Part shown: in pieces, positions 23,590-32,113 of the stretch | Position numbering within the stretch: position 1 is the stretch's first letter | Layout of the letters: every line of letters starts with the position of its first letter | Origin: PALSA-610 sp038239145 | GTDB taxonomy: Bacteria > Actinomycetota > Acidimicrobiia > IMCC26256 > PALSA-610 | Direction: 5' to 3' | Assembly (NCBI GenBank): GCA_038239145.1 | Contig: JBBSFB010000014.1 | Span: 15,843 to 79,842, forward strand | DNA length: 64,000 nt | Notes under the pieces: model-generated | The model's database searches: none | What the model was told of the DNA's origin: nothing | What the model saw: only the letters and a program-made list of their open reading frames with translations | Program-made: the position numbers and the translations under genes

Positions 23590-24900
23590 ATGCTCGACGT
23601 GCGTGCGCCAACCGACACGCGCACTGTGCGCGTCCTCGGGGCATGGATCGGACTCGTCGTCCTCTCGGTCGTGTGGGGTCACGTGCTGGTCGCCACGCAC
23701 CACAATCTCGCGCTGCGGGCACCGCCGTTCTGGAGCCCGGTGCGATTCCATCCGAGCGCGCGCCTGATCCCTGCGTTGCTGCTCGCGTGGGGCATCGTGA
23801 CGATCGGCCCCGATGCGGCCCGGAAGCTGGAGTGGCGACCGTTGCTCGCTCTGACCGCCGCCGCAACTGCGCTGTGGGCGCTCGCGGTCGCGTTCGTCAA
23901 CAGCATCGAGGGCCAGAACGGCATCACGGATCCGCTGCGGTTCCGACGCGACGAGTATCTACGAACCGCCCGCAACATCACGTCGATGCCGGCGTTCCTC
24001 TCGCACCTCGTGCCGAACCTGGCCCGCTACCCGCAGAACGTTCAGGGTCATCCGCCGGGCATGGTCGTGCTCGAATGGCTCCTTGATCGCGTCGGTCTGG
24101 CGTCGCCGGGTTGGAACGCGACCTGGTCTCTGGCCGGGGGAGTGGGTGCCGGCATCGCCGCACTCGTCGCGCTGCGCGAGATCGCAGGCGAAGACGCCGC
24201 GCGCGCCGCGGCACCGTTCATGGTGTTGCTGCCGGCCGTCATCTGGTGGCAGACCGCCGACGCGCTGTTCGCCGGCGTCGCGGCCTGGTCGGTGACCGCG
24301 TTGGTGCTCGCGACGGGACAACGCGACGGCCGGGCCCGAGCGCTCGCGCTTGCGGGCGGTCTCGGGTTCGGTGTCGTCGCATTCCTCTCGTACGGTCTCG
24401 TCCTGCTCGCGCTGATACCCCTCGCGGTGTGCATAGCCCGCCGGCGAACGTCACTCCTCCTCCTCGCCGCGCTCGGAACACTGCCGTTGTTCGCGGTGTT
24501 CGGTGCGCTCGGCTTCTCGTGGTTTGCAGGGCTGGCCGCGACCCACCACGCGTACTGGTCGGGAGTCGCGAGCCGGCGGCCGTACTCGTATTTCCTCTTT
24601 GCCGACATCGCGCTGTTCGCGGTCGCGACCGGGCCGGCCGTCGCCGTGGCCTTGAGCCGGCTACGGGACGCGCGCGTGTGGTTGCTCGTCGGAACCGCAG
24701 TCGCAGTCGTGGCTCTCGCCGACGTCAGCGGGATGTCGAAGGCCGAGGTCGAGCGCATCTGGTTGCCGTTCGTGCCGTGGGTCGTGCTCGCCACTGCGGC
24801 CTACGCGGGGCTGCAGCCGTCGGTGCGCGTGCGGCGCTGGTTGGCCCTGCAGGCGGCCTGCACGCTGGTGCTCGTCGTGACGATATGGTCGCAATGGTGA
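23590..24900 (+). CDS. Polytopic membrane protein, glycosyltransferase-C-like
   Basis: About 436 residues with around ten hydrophobic helices. A long polar stretch after the third helix contains YLRTARNITSMPAFLSHL and RYPQNVQGHPPG. The layout and the RYP...GHPPG loop resemble lipid-linked sugar transferases of the PMT/GT-C type, though a clear catalytic Asp pair is not evident. ATG 23590 is preferred to an upstream in-frame start because a GGTAGG stretch precedes it. It overlaps the response regulator by a few bases, placing a sensor pair in the same transcript. Confidence 0.7.
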   Translation: MLDVRAPTDTRTVRVLGAWIGLVVLSVVWGHVLVATHHNLALRAPPFWSPVRFHPSARLIPALLLAWGIVTIGPDAARKLEWRPLLALTAAATALWALAVAFVNSIEGQNGITDPLRFRRDEYLRTARNITSMPAFLSHLVPNLARYPQNVQGHPPGMVVLEWLLDRVGLASPGWNATWSLAGGVGAGIAALVALREIAGEDAARAAAPFMVLLPAVIWWQTADALFAGVAAWSVTALVLATGQRDGRARALALAGGLGFGVVAFLSYGLVLLALIPLAVCIARRRTSLLLLAALGTLPLFAVFGALGFSWFAGLAATHHAYWSGVASRRPYSYFLFADIALFAVATGPAVAVALSRLRDARVWLLVGTAVAVVALADVSGMSKAEVERIWLPFVPWVVLATAAYAGLQPSVRVRRWLALQAACTLVLVVTIWSQW

Positions 24901-25604
24901 CGCCCGAGGCGATCGCGAAAGCGCACGTCCTCGTCGTCGAGGACGACCCGACCGTGCGTGAGGTCGTTGTCCGGTACCTGGAGCGGGAAGGGATCGACGT
25001 AGCCGCGGTCGGCGACGGTGAGAGCGCGCTCGCCCAAGCTGCAATTCGCTGGCCCGACCTCGTCGTCCTCGACCTGATGTTGCCCGCGCTCGACGGCTTC
25101 GAAGTCTGCCGGCGCTTGCGGGCGACCGCGCCGGTACCGGTGATCATGCTGACCGCGCGCGGCGACGAAGACGATCGTGTCCTCGGGCTCGAACTCGGCG
25201 CCGACGATTACGTCTCCAAGCCGTTCTCGCCCCGTGAGCTGACGGCGCGGGTGAAGGCGGTGCTCCGACGCGCCGCCGGCGTCGTGACGCCCTCCGACGG
25301 TGTGGTCGCGCAGATCGTCGCCGGCGACCTCACCATCGATGTCGCGGCGCGGCAGGCGTTCCGGTCGGGGAACCTGCTCACGCTGACGGCGCGGGAGTTC
25401 GATGTCCTCACCTTTCTCGGCGCCCGACCCCGGCAGGCGGTCCGCCGCGAAGAGCTGCTCGAGCAAGTGTGGGGCTACACGTACGGCGACACTGCGACGG
25501 TCACGGTGCACGTGCGCAGGATCCGGGAGAAGATCGAGCCCGACCCGAGCGAGCCGCGCCATCTGGTGACCGTGTGGGGCGTCGGCTACAGGTGGGACCC
25601 ATGA
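24894..25604 (+). CDS. OmpR/PhoB-family response regulator
   Basis: 236 residues. The receiver domain has the acidic pair in VVEDDPTVREVV, the phosphorylated Asp in LVVLDLMLPALDGFEV and the conserved Lys in YVSKPFSPREL. The winged-helix output follows (LTLTAREFDVL, then TVTVHVRRIREKIEPDP and VWGVGYRWDP). ATG 24894 overlaps the end of the membrane protein gene; ATG 24885 is an alternative. The stop overlaps the kinase start (ATGA). Confidence 0.93.
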   Translation: MVTPEAIAKAHVLVVEDDPTVREVVVRYLEREGIDVAAVGDGESALAQAAIRWPDLVVLDLMLPALDGFEVCRRLRATAPVPVIMLTARGDEDDRVLGLELGADDYVSKPFSPRELTARVKAVLRRAAGVVTPSDGVVAQIVAGDLTIDVAARQAFRSGNLLTLTAREFDVLTFLGARPRQAVRREELLEQVWGYTYGDTATVTVHVRRIREKIEPDPSEPRHLVTVWGVGYRWDP

Positions 25605-26752
25605 ACCTTCACGACGCGAGCGAGCTCGCGGCCATGGCCGGCGGCGTCACCATCCTGAGCCTGGTCATCGGCGCGGTCGCGATCCGGATGTCGCGGCGCT
25701 GGTCGTTGGGAGCGCAGATCGTTGCGCTCACGTGCAGCACCGTCGTCGCGGTGACCCTGGGCGCGTACGCGGCGTCGCGGGCAATGTTCATCTCCCAGCA
25801 CGACCTCACGGCGCTCGTCGTCGTCCTTCTCGCGGCCGGAACGGTCGCGATCGTCGGCACCTATGTGCTGGGCCGCCGCATCGGGCTCGCGAGCCGAGCG
25901 CTCGTCGCGACGGCGCGCCGGATCGGCGACGAGGAGCCGGCCGCGGCCGCACCGCTGGAGCGCCACGCGCCGGCCGAGTTCCTCGACCTGGAATCGGAGC
26001 TCGCGGCGGCGCGGGCCCGGCTCGAGGATGCGCGCACCCGGCAACGAACGTTGGAAGCCTCCCGGCGGGATCTCGTCGCCTGGGTTTCGCACGATCTGCG
26101 CACACCATTGGCCGGGATGCGGGCGATCGTGGAAGCGCTCGAGGACGGCGTGGTCGACGATCCCCGCACCGTCGAGCGCTATCTGCGGACGATGCGCGAA
26201 CAGGTCGATCATCTCGCCGCGCTCGTCGACGATCTCTTCGAGCTGAGTCGCACGCAGGCCGGTGCGCTGCGTCTCCAATTCGAGCGCGTGTCGTTGGGGG
26301 ATCTCGTGTCCGACGTGCTCGCGGGCTCGGTCCCGGTTGCTGCCGCCAAGCGGGTGAACCTGCAGGGTCGGCTGGTTGGGCCACCGCCCGAGCTCGAGGT
26401 CTCCACCCCCGAGGTGCTGCGGGCTTTGCGCAACCTCTTGGAGAACGCGATCCGGCACACGCCGAGCGACGGCTCCGTGATCGTGGAGGCCGGCATCGAC
26501 GACGAGCGGCCCGAGTACGCCTACATCGCGGTCCGCGACACCGGCGGCGGTGTTCCGGTCGAAGATCTCGAACGGATCTTCGACGTCGCGTTCCAGGGCG
26601 ACCGGGCCCGCACCCCCGGTACCGGCGTCGGTGCGGGTCTCGGTCTGGCAATCGCCAAGGGGTTCGTCGAAGCGCACGACGGACGACTCAACGTGCGCAA
26701 CGTCGGCGACGGTGCGATCTTCACCATCGAGTTGCCCCGGGTGCGTCCCTGA
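25601..26752 (+). CDS. Sensor histidine kinase
   Basis: 383 residues. Three hydrophobic segments lie in the first 100 residues with almost no extracellular loop, so it probably senses within the membrane. A linker leads to the H-box WVSHDLRTPLAGM, the N-box RNLLENAIRHTPSDG, G1 VRDTGGGVP and G2 GAGLGLAIAKGFVEAHDG. It overlaps the response regulator upstream and shares one base with the epimerase start downstream (TGATG), so the pair is embedded in the sugar-modifying operon it may control. Confidence 0.92.
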   Translation: MNLHDASELAAMAGGVTILSLVIGAVAIRMSRRWSLGAQIVALTCSTVVAVTLGAYAASRAMFISQHDLTALVVVLLAAGTVAIVGTYVLGRRIGLASRALVATARRIGDEEPAAAAPLERHAPAEFLDLESELAAARARLEDARTRQRTLEASRRDLVAWVSHDLRTPLAGMRAIVEALEDGVVDDPRTVERYLRTMREQVDHLAALVDDLFELSRTQAGALRLQFERVSLGDLVSDVLAGSVPVAAAKRVNLQGRLVGPPPELEVSTPEVLRALRNLLENAIRHTPSDGSVIVEAGIDDERPEYAYIAVRDTGGGVPVEDLERIFDVAFQGDRARTPGTGVGAGLGLAIAKGFVEAHDGRLNVRNVGDGAIFTIELPRVRP

Positions 26753-27813
26753 TGCGCGTGCTCGTGACGGGTGGCGCCGGGTTCATCGGGTCGCACGTCG
26801 TCGATGCCCTCGTCGACGACGGTCACGAGGTGCGGGTGCTCGACGCCCTCCTTCCCGCCGCGCATCGGTCAATTCCCGAATGGTGCAACCCCGCCGCCGA
26901 GTACGTGTGGGGCGACGTCACCGACGAGAGCACCGCGGGTCGAGCGGTGCGCGGCATCGACGCCGTCTCGCACCAGGCGGCAATGGTCGGCCTCGGTGTC
27001 GACTTCGGCGACGTCGTCGACTACGTGAACCACAACGACGCGGGTACCGCGATGTTGCTCCGCGAACTGCACCGTGTCGGGTTCCGGGGCCGGCTCGTGC
27101 TCGCGAGCAGCATGGTCGTGTACGGAGAGGGTCGCTACACGTGTGCCACTCACGGTGAGGTCGCGGCGCCGGCCCGAGTGGTCGCCGACCTCGACGCCGG
27201 TCGTTACGAACCGGTGTGTCCCGGGTGCGGTGCCGACCTCGTCGCCGGCGCGGTTCCGGAGCACGCGGCTGTCGATCCGCGGAACGTCTATGCCGCGACC
27301 AAGCTGCACCAGGAACACCTCGGCCGCAGCTTCGCCCGCGAACATCCGGGTGCATGCGTCACCGCGCTTCGGTACCACAACGTGTACGGCCCGCGGATGC
27401 CGAGTGACACACCCTACGCGGGTGTCGCCAGTCTCTTCCGCAGCGCGCTGACTCGCGGCGAGTGTCCGACTGTGTTCGAGGACGGCGGCCAGCGGCGCGA
27501 CTTCGTCCACGTGCGCGACGTCGCGCGCGCCAACGTGCTCGCGCTGACGACCCCGCGCTCTCACGACGGGCCCGTGAACATCGCGAGCGGTGATCCGCAC
27601 TCGGTGCTCGAGATGGCCGACGCGATCGCCGGCGCATTCGGTGCCGGCGAGTTGCGGCCTCAGGTCGTCGGGGGCTACCGGCTCGGCGATGTCCGTCACG
27701 TCTTCGCGGCGCCCGATCTCGCGGCTCGGGTATTGGGATTCCGAGCCGAGATCCCGTTCGGCGTCGGTATGCGCGAGTTCGCCGACGCTCCGTTGCGACA
27801 GGGCGCAGCGTGA
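26752..27813 (+). CDS. Nucleotide-sugar epimerase/dehydratase with zinc-ribbon insert
   Basis: 353 residues of the extended short-chain dehydrogenase family. The NAD motif is VTGGAGFIGSHVVDAL, the Ser is in LASSMVVYGEG, and the Tyr-Lys pair is in NVYAATKLHQE. Between Ser and Tyr is an insert with CATHGEV and, 26 residues on, CPGCGADL, a Cys/His zinc ribbon. I recall the same insert from dTDP-L-rhamnose 4-epimerase-like enzymes. The product is probably an NDP-sugar, but the substrate is not proven. Confidence 0.88.
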   Translation: MRVLVTGGAGFIGSHVVDALVDDGHEVRVLDALLPAAHRSIPEWCNPAAEYVWGDVTDESTAGRAVRGIDAVSHQAAMVGLGVDFGDVVDYVNHNDAGTAMLLRELHRVGFRGRLVLASSMVVYGEGRYTCATHGEVAAPARVVADLDAGRYEPVCPGCGADLVAGAVPEHAAVDPRNVYAATKLHQEHLGRSFAREHPGACVTALRYHNVYGPRMPSDTPYAGVASLFRSALTRGECPTVFEDGGQRRDFVHVRDVARANVLALTTPRSHDGPVNIASGDPHSVLEMADAIAGAFGAGELRPQVVGGYRLGDVRHVFAAPDLAARVLGFRAEIPFGVGMREFADAPLRQGAA

Positions 27814-28463
27814 CGGTTGCCTCCACCCCGGAATGGGAGCTCGATCCCGGCCGGGGACGCACGCGCGCCGACGACGGCCGACGGACCTCGATCGTGAGTT
27901 CGGCGGGCGCCGTCCTTTCGGTTGCGGTCCACCGCTGGTTCGACGAGCCGTCGCCGGCGGAGCACGCGCTGCTTCGGCTCGCGGTCGGCCCCGTGCTCGA
28001 CATCGGGTGCGGTCCCGGACGGCACGTGCTCGCGCTCGCGTCGGCGGCGATCCCGGTGCTCGGCATCGACATCTCGTCCGCGTTCCTCGCGGTCGCCCGT
28101 CGCGACGGCGCAAATGTGCTCCGGCGATCGGTCTTCGACGACGTACCAGATGCGGGCGAGTGGCGGACAGCGTTGCTGCTCGACGGGAACCTCGGCCTCG
28201 GCGGCGACCCGGTTGCTCTGCTCCGCCGGACACGGGACCTCCTGGCGCCGGGAGGCCGGATCCTCCTGGAGGCGCAAGCGCCCGGCAGCTCCTCGCGCAG
28301 CGAGGACGTCCACGTGCTGCTCGACGCCAAACGGGGGCCGATCTTCACGTGGGGCAGCGTTCCGATGGATCGGGTCGCTGCGGTCGCGTCAGACAGCAGG
28401 TTGACCGTCGTGCATTCCTGGTCGGCCGAAGGGCGCTGGTTCGCCCGGCTCGACCGCGACTGA
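27810..28463 (+). CDS. Class I SAM-dependent methyltransferase
   Basis: 217 residues with motif I VLDIGCGPGRHVLAL (about residue 62) and motif II VLGIDISSAFLAVAR, the SAM-binding fold. GTG 27810 overlaps the epimerase stop (GTGA). It closes a five-gene run (membrane protein, regulator, kinase, epimerase, methyltransferase). A methylated sugar or sugar-linked small molecule is a reasonable product of the cluster, but this is inference from neighbours. Confidence 0.88.
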   Translation: MTVASTPEWELDPGRGRTRADDGRRTSIVSSAGAVLSVAVHRWFDEPSPAEHALLRLAVGPVLDIGCGPGRHVLALASAAIPVLGIDISSAFLAVARRDGANVLRRSVFDDVPDAGEWRTALLLDGNLGLGGDPVALLRRTRDLLAPGGRILLEAQAPGSSSRSEDVHVLLDAKRGPIFTWGSVPMDRVAAVASDSRLTVVHSWSAEGRWFARLDRD

Positions 28464-28482
28464 CGCATCCGGTCTTGATGCG
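28464..28482 (+). terminator. Short hairpin after the methyltransferase gene
   Basis: CGCATC, 7 bases, then GATGCG begin immediately after the stop codon. There is no T-run, so this is a weak terminator candidate between convergent genes. The rest of the 182-base gap to the MOSC gene shows nothing else I can name. Confidence 0.35.
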
Positions 28483-28645
28483 GCAGTGTTGTCGCCGTCC
28501 CCGAGATACCCAGTGACGACGTGCTGATCGGCCCGGGAGTAGCGCGCCTCACCGCGACGCAACCGATGGATCCGACGGAACGGCGCGCCGGGTGCGAAGC
28601 CCGGAAGCCGGTCACGATCACCCGGCCTCGGGAGCTGACCGAGCC

Positions 28646-29299
28646 TCAGTGCCGCTCGCGGCGCGCGATTTGGCGACGCGCCCACTCGCGCCAGCCTTCG
28701 GGCACGGCGGCGATCGATGCCAGCCGCTGCAGGGTGGCGAGTGACGCGCCTCGTTGCACGGACCCGAGCTCGGCGATGGTCAGGCCGTGTTCGGGTGCGG
28801 CGCCCTCGACGATGTCATCGCCGGCGCCGACGTCGCCACTCTCGACGATGCGAAGGTACGCGCCGAAGCGCCCAGCCTCGTCGAAGCGATCCACGAAGTC
28901 CGCGTCGCCCATACGCATGCCGAGCTTGAAGCACGGCTCGCGGGGTTGGGCGACCTCGAGCACCGCGGTCCCGACCGACCAGCGCTGCCCGATGACGCAG
29001 GCGCCGAGATCGATTCCCCGTGTCGTCAGGTTCTCACCGAAGCTCGCGGGCTCAATCTCGCGGCCGAGCTCGTCGCTCCACCACTCGTAGTCCTCGGCCG
29101 CGTAGGAATAGACGGCTTTGTCGGGTCCACCGTGAACGCGGCGGTCGGCCTGGTCGTCGCCGTGCAGATTGACGCCTTCGACGACGACCCGCGTCGTGAC
29201 CGGCGCCTTCCATATCGCGCTCGTGACCGCGCGCCCGGCCCACGTCACGGTGCGCGGTACACCGACGTTGACCGACGTCACCATTGCCGAAGTCGTCAT
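28646..29299 (-). CDS. MOSC-domain protein (YiiM-like)
   Basis: 217 residues. The MOSC pattern is clear: NLHGDDQADRRVHGGPDKAV, then YEWWSDELGRE, ASFGENLTT and the conserved Cys in AQPREPCFKLG. Relatives (YiiM, YuaD) bind sulfur or molybdopterin-linked substrates and reduce N-hydroxylated compounds. ATG 29299 is selected since GAGGAG lies 4 bases upstream; an upstream TTG is unlikely. Confidence 0.88.
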   Translation of the reverse strand: MTTSAMVTSVNVGVPRTVTWAGRAVTSAIWKAPVTTRVVVEGVNLHGDDQADRRVHGGPDKAVYSYAAEDYEWWSDELGREIEPASFGENLTTRGIDLGACVIGQRWSVGTAVLEVAQPREPCFKLGMRMGDADFVDRFDEAGRFGAYLRIVESGDVGAGDDIVEGAAPEHGLTIAELGSVQRGASLATLQRLASIAAVPEGWREWARRQIARRERH

Positions 29300-29338
29300 C
29301 GGGCTCCTCAACGCCGCGGGGTTGCCATTATTCCAGCG

Positions 29339-29725
29339 TCACCAAGACGGGAGGTCGGAATCGGAGAGGCCCAAGGTGAGTCGGCGAACCCCGGCCCGAC
29401 GCGACCGCGACGACGAAGAGTTGGGCGCTGCCCCCGACGGTGCGGCGGTAGACGAGCGACGTTCCGTCGGGTGCCACGTCGTACAGGCCGCTCGCGGCTG
29501 CGAACGCGGTCCGGCCGGTCGGCGCCGACCTGGATGCTCGCGAATGCGGTGCGGCTCCCGTCGGGCGACCACGCGGGCGGGAAGATCGTGGTGGCGGCGA
29601 ACGACTTCACCTTGGTGCCGTCGAAGGTGTCGTCGGCGCGGGCTTCAACCGGGGCACATAGGCCAAACCCGCGGCGCCGGTGCTCCCGGGCGTGCAGTAG
29701 CCGAGTATCTCGTGGCCGGTCCAGA
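29339..29725 (-). pseudogene. Frame-broken propeller tail and PD40/TolB-like remnant
   Basis: Downstream of the sigma-Kelch gene the minus strand still encodes recognisable pieces in different frames. RMIWTGHEILGYCTPGSTG continues the Kelch blade that the upstream gene loses at its stop. Then comes SFAATTIFPPAWSPDGSRT (a PD40/TolB WSPDG motif), LYDVAPDGTSLVYRRTVGG in another frame and RLTLGLSDSDLPSW at the end. At least three frame changes are needed to join them. It is either the eroded C-terminus of the neighbouring gene or a second gene merged with it by deletion. Confidence 0.6.
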
Positions 29726-31315
29726 TCATCCGTTCCGGCGCCGCCAGGAATTGGTGTCGGGGTCGTAGAGGGCGATGATCTCCGGCGTGTACGGCCCCGG
29801 GCAGGTACCGCAGTTGTATGGGACGCTGCGCACGATCACGCGGCTCCCGGTCCAGATGGCCTCGTTGATCGACGGCAGCGCGCCGGCGGCGGTGGTGACG
29901 GCGGTCCAATGTCGAGTGCTCTCGTCGAGACGGAAGAGGTCGGCGCCGCCGACGGTCTGGGACGTGCCCGGACCGCCGCTGGTGGTGACCGACCATTGCG
30001 TCCATGCGAGCAACCGATCCGGGCCGGCTTGCACCGCGGTGTCCCACGTCAGCGGATGCCGGGCGGGGGAGACCGCATTCGGGAGCATCTGCCAACGGTT
30101 CGTGCCGGGGTCGTAGGCGGCGCCGTCGATGCGATAGTGAGAGTCCGCGCCGTTGGTCGACGCGGGTGGGAACGCGTTGGGGACCAGCGCGGCCTGGCCG
30201 CCGAGCACGATCATCGCGTTGCCGGTCCACACCGCGATCGCGCCGGTCCGCGCGGGCAACGGCGAGGCCGCGATCCGGCGCCAGGTGTTGGTCGTCGGGT
30301 TGTACGCAGCGCCGCCGGTCGCGACCTCGAGGAACGTGTTCGAGACGCCGAGGGTGCCGCCCCACACAATCATCTCCGTCCCGGTCCACACGGCCGTCGC
30401 GTCGAGGCGCCCCCGCAGCGGGGCGCCGGGAAGCACGCGCCACGAGCGCGTCGCGGGGTTGTACGCGGCGCCGTCGGCACACGGGTGCCCCTCCGGCGCG
30501 CCGGTCGCGCCGCCCCAGACGACGAGCTCACGTCCGGTCCAAACGACGGCCGCTTTTGCGCGCGTGACGACGGGTGCCGGCGGCAAGGTCGTCCAGTTCC
30601 CGGCGGCCAGCTCCGCCGCGTTCGCACCCGGCGCCGGAGTGACCGGCGCACTCGGCGCGACGTGCAGGGTCTCGGGTCGTCTGCCGTCGTGACCCGGGAG
30701 CGCGACGAGTGCGAACACGATCGCGGCAATCGTGACGACCGCTACGAGCGACGCCAGGCTTGCGCGACGGTGGCGTCGGCGCCGCAACCGCGCGTCGGCG
30801 GCCGCCTGCGTCGCGTGGCGCCACACCGTCATCGGGCCCGGCTCGGAGCCGGTCGCGGTCACGATTCCGAACGCGCGCCGTATCTCGCCGCGCAGCGTCG
30901 CGAGCGCCTTCGACGTCTGCGACTTGACCGTCCCCGTGGAGCACCCGAGGTCGCGGGCGACGTCGGCCACGCTCAGGTCCTTGACGAACCGAAGATAGCG
31001 GCAGGCCCGCTGCCGGGGCGGGAGCCGGCGGAGGACCTCGACGGTGTCGTCGCGCTCCGGCGTCGCCTGGTCTTCGTACGACTGCGCTTCCAGTCGGGCG
31101 CGGCGAGCCGATCGCGTGCCCCACGACCGGGCCGCGTTCACGACCGCGGTGCTCAGGTATGCGGCCGGGTCGGCGATCCCGGCCAGCCCGGGATGGCGGG
31201 TGAGGGCCCGGGTCAGGGCCTCTTGGACGAGATCGACCCCGTCGACCCCACGCGGCGCGACCGCGCGCGCCGACGGGAGGAGGCGCCGGTACAACGCCTC
31301 GTAATCGGGGTCCAT
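29726..31315 (-). CDS. ECF sigma factor fused to a membrane helix and Kelch-like propeller
   Basis: 529 residues. Residues 1-165 are an ECF sigma factor: DPDYEALYRRLLPSARAVA, region 2 with GVDLVQEALTRALT, and region 4 with LRRLPPRQRACRYLRFV and GCSTGTVKSQTSKALATL. A basic linker leads to one hydrophobic segment (SLVAVVTIAAIVFALVAL, about 195). The rest, predicted outside the membrane, repeats blades with AVVWTGRELVVWGG, AVWTGTEMIVWGG and AVWTGNAMIVLGG. Fusion to a membrane-anchored propeller would tether the sigma factor. The last blade is cut by a frameshift at the 3' end, so function is uncertain. ATG 31315 starts it. Confidence 0.82.
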   Translation of the reverse strand: MDPDYEALYRRLLPSARAVAPRGVDGVDLVQEALTRALTRHPGLAGIADPAAYLSTAVVNAARSWGTRSARRARLEAQSYEDQATPERDDTVEVLRRLPPRQRACRYLRFVKDLSVADVARDLGCSTGTVKSQTSKALATLRGEIRRAFGIVTATGSEPGPMTVWRHATQAAADARLRRRRHRRASLASLVAVVTIAAIVFALVALPGHDGRRPETLHVAPSAPVTPAPGANAAELAAGNWTTLPPAPVVTRAKAAVVWTGRELVVWGGATGAPEGHPCADGAAYNPATRSWRVLPGAPLRGRLDATAVWTGTEMIVWGGTLGVSNTFLEVATGGAAYNPTTNTWRRIAASPLPARTGAIAVWTGNAMIVLGGQAALVPNAFPPASTNGADSHYRIDGAAYDPGTNRWQMLPNAVSPARHPLTWDTAVQAGPDRLLAWTQWSVTTSGGPGTSQTVGGADLFRLDESTRHWTAVTTAAGALPSINEAIWTGSRVIVRSVPYNCGTCPGPYTPEIIALYDPDTNSWRRRNG

Positions 31316-31409
31316 TCGGGTATTAGACCCGTGGAGAGCCGATCCGGTTGCCTCCTTCTTCGTGCCGCTCGGCGGCATGGATGGGTCGGCAGCAGGGAAC
31401 ACTCCGGAC

Positions 31410-31832
31410 ATGGCCGTTCGTCCGATTTCTTTCGCGCCCGCAGTCGCCCGCCCGAGACAGCGCAAGGTCAATCCACTGAGCGCGGCGATCCGTCACGTCG
31501 ACCGGGTCACCTCCCGGCCTGCGACCGCCGTGGTCGTGACGTTCCTCGTCCTGGTGTTCGCGGTCGCACTCGCGGCTGCCGGTTTCCCCCAGTCGTGGGA
31601 AACGGCGTTCGCGACGCTGTGCGCGGCCGTGACCACGATCATGGTGTTCACCATCCAGCACACCCAGAGCCGCGAGCAAGCGGCGACGCAGCTCAAGCTG
31701 GACGAGCTGATCCGGGCCCTGCCCGGAGCCGACGACCACCTCGTCCACGTCGAAGCGGGCGCCGACAACGAGCTCGCCGAGCTCGAGCAGCGTCAGATCG
31801 AGCATCACATCTCGATCCGCTCCGACGATTGA
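31410..31832 (+). CDS. Low-affinity iron permease-family membrane protein
   Basis: 140 residues with two hydrophobic segments (VVVTFLVLVFAVALAAAG and ATLCAAVTTIMVFTIQ). The following HTQSREQAATQLKLDELIR matches the conserved tail of the PF04120 family, named after a yeast iron permease, though bacterial members have no proven transport role. ATG 31410 is chosen; it is divergent from the sigma-Kelch gene with 94 bases between the starts. Confidence 0.7.
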   Translation: MAVRPISFAPAVARPRQRKVNPLSAAIRHVDRVTSRPATAVVVTFLVLVFAVALAAAGFPQSWETAFATLCAAVTTIMVFTIQHTQSREQAATQLKLDELIRALPGADDHLVHVEAGADNELAELEQRQIEHHISIRSDD

Positions 31833-31918
31833 CAGGCCGGCTCAGCGTCCCTGGACATGATGCGCTCAAGCGGGAAAGATCGTCGGGACGCCGTCGCTTG
31901 GCGACGCCTGCGAAAGGG

Positions 31919-32113
31919 ATGATGGCTGTGCAGCTCGTCGATGGTCGTTACAAATGCAACTGGTGCGGAGCCGATCTCGACCTCCCGTTCCTCGCTCGCG
32001 ACACGATCGAGATCATCTCCGACCACGACGGTGGCCACATCCGAATCATCGTGGTCGGTGGCGACGAGCACCACCGCTGCGAACGCCCGCACGGCCCTAG
32101 TGCAGGATGTTGA
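31919..32113 (+). CDS. Small zinc-ribbon-like protein
   Basis: 64 residues with a CNWCG knuckle near the N-terminus (YKCNWCGADLDLP) and a later HHRCERPHG and final Cys, enough for one zinc or iron site. Two ATGs in tandem (31919 and 31922) follow an AAAGGG ribosome site; the second has the better spacing. It overlaps the convergent membrane protein by 17 bases at its 3' end. No named family recognised. Confidence 0.55.
   Translation: MMAVQLVDGRYKCNWCGADLDLPFLARDTIEIISDHDGGHIRIIVVGGDEHHRCERPHGPSAGC

Noticed and set aside
28464..28645. Small RNA in the gap between the methyltransferase and MOSC genes
   Set aside because: Only one short hairpin is present and no promoter-like element can be pointed out.
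28754..32113. Very long plus-strand open frame of over 1100 codons
   Set aside because: It lies antisense to the MOSC and sigma-Kelch genes and is Arg/Gly/Pro-rich without domains; GC-rich coding produces such shadows. Only its last 64 codons look like a real small gene.
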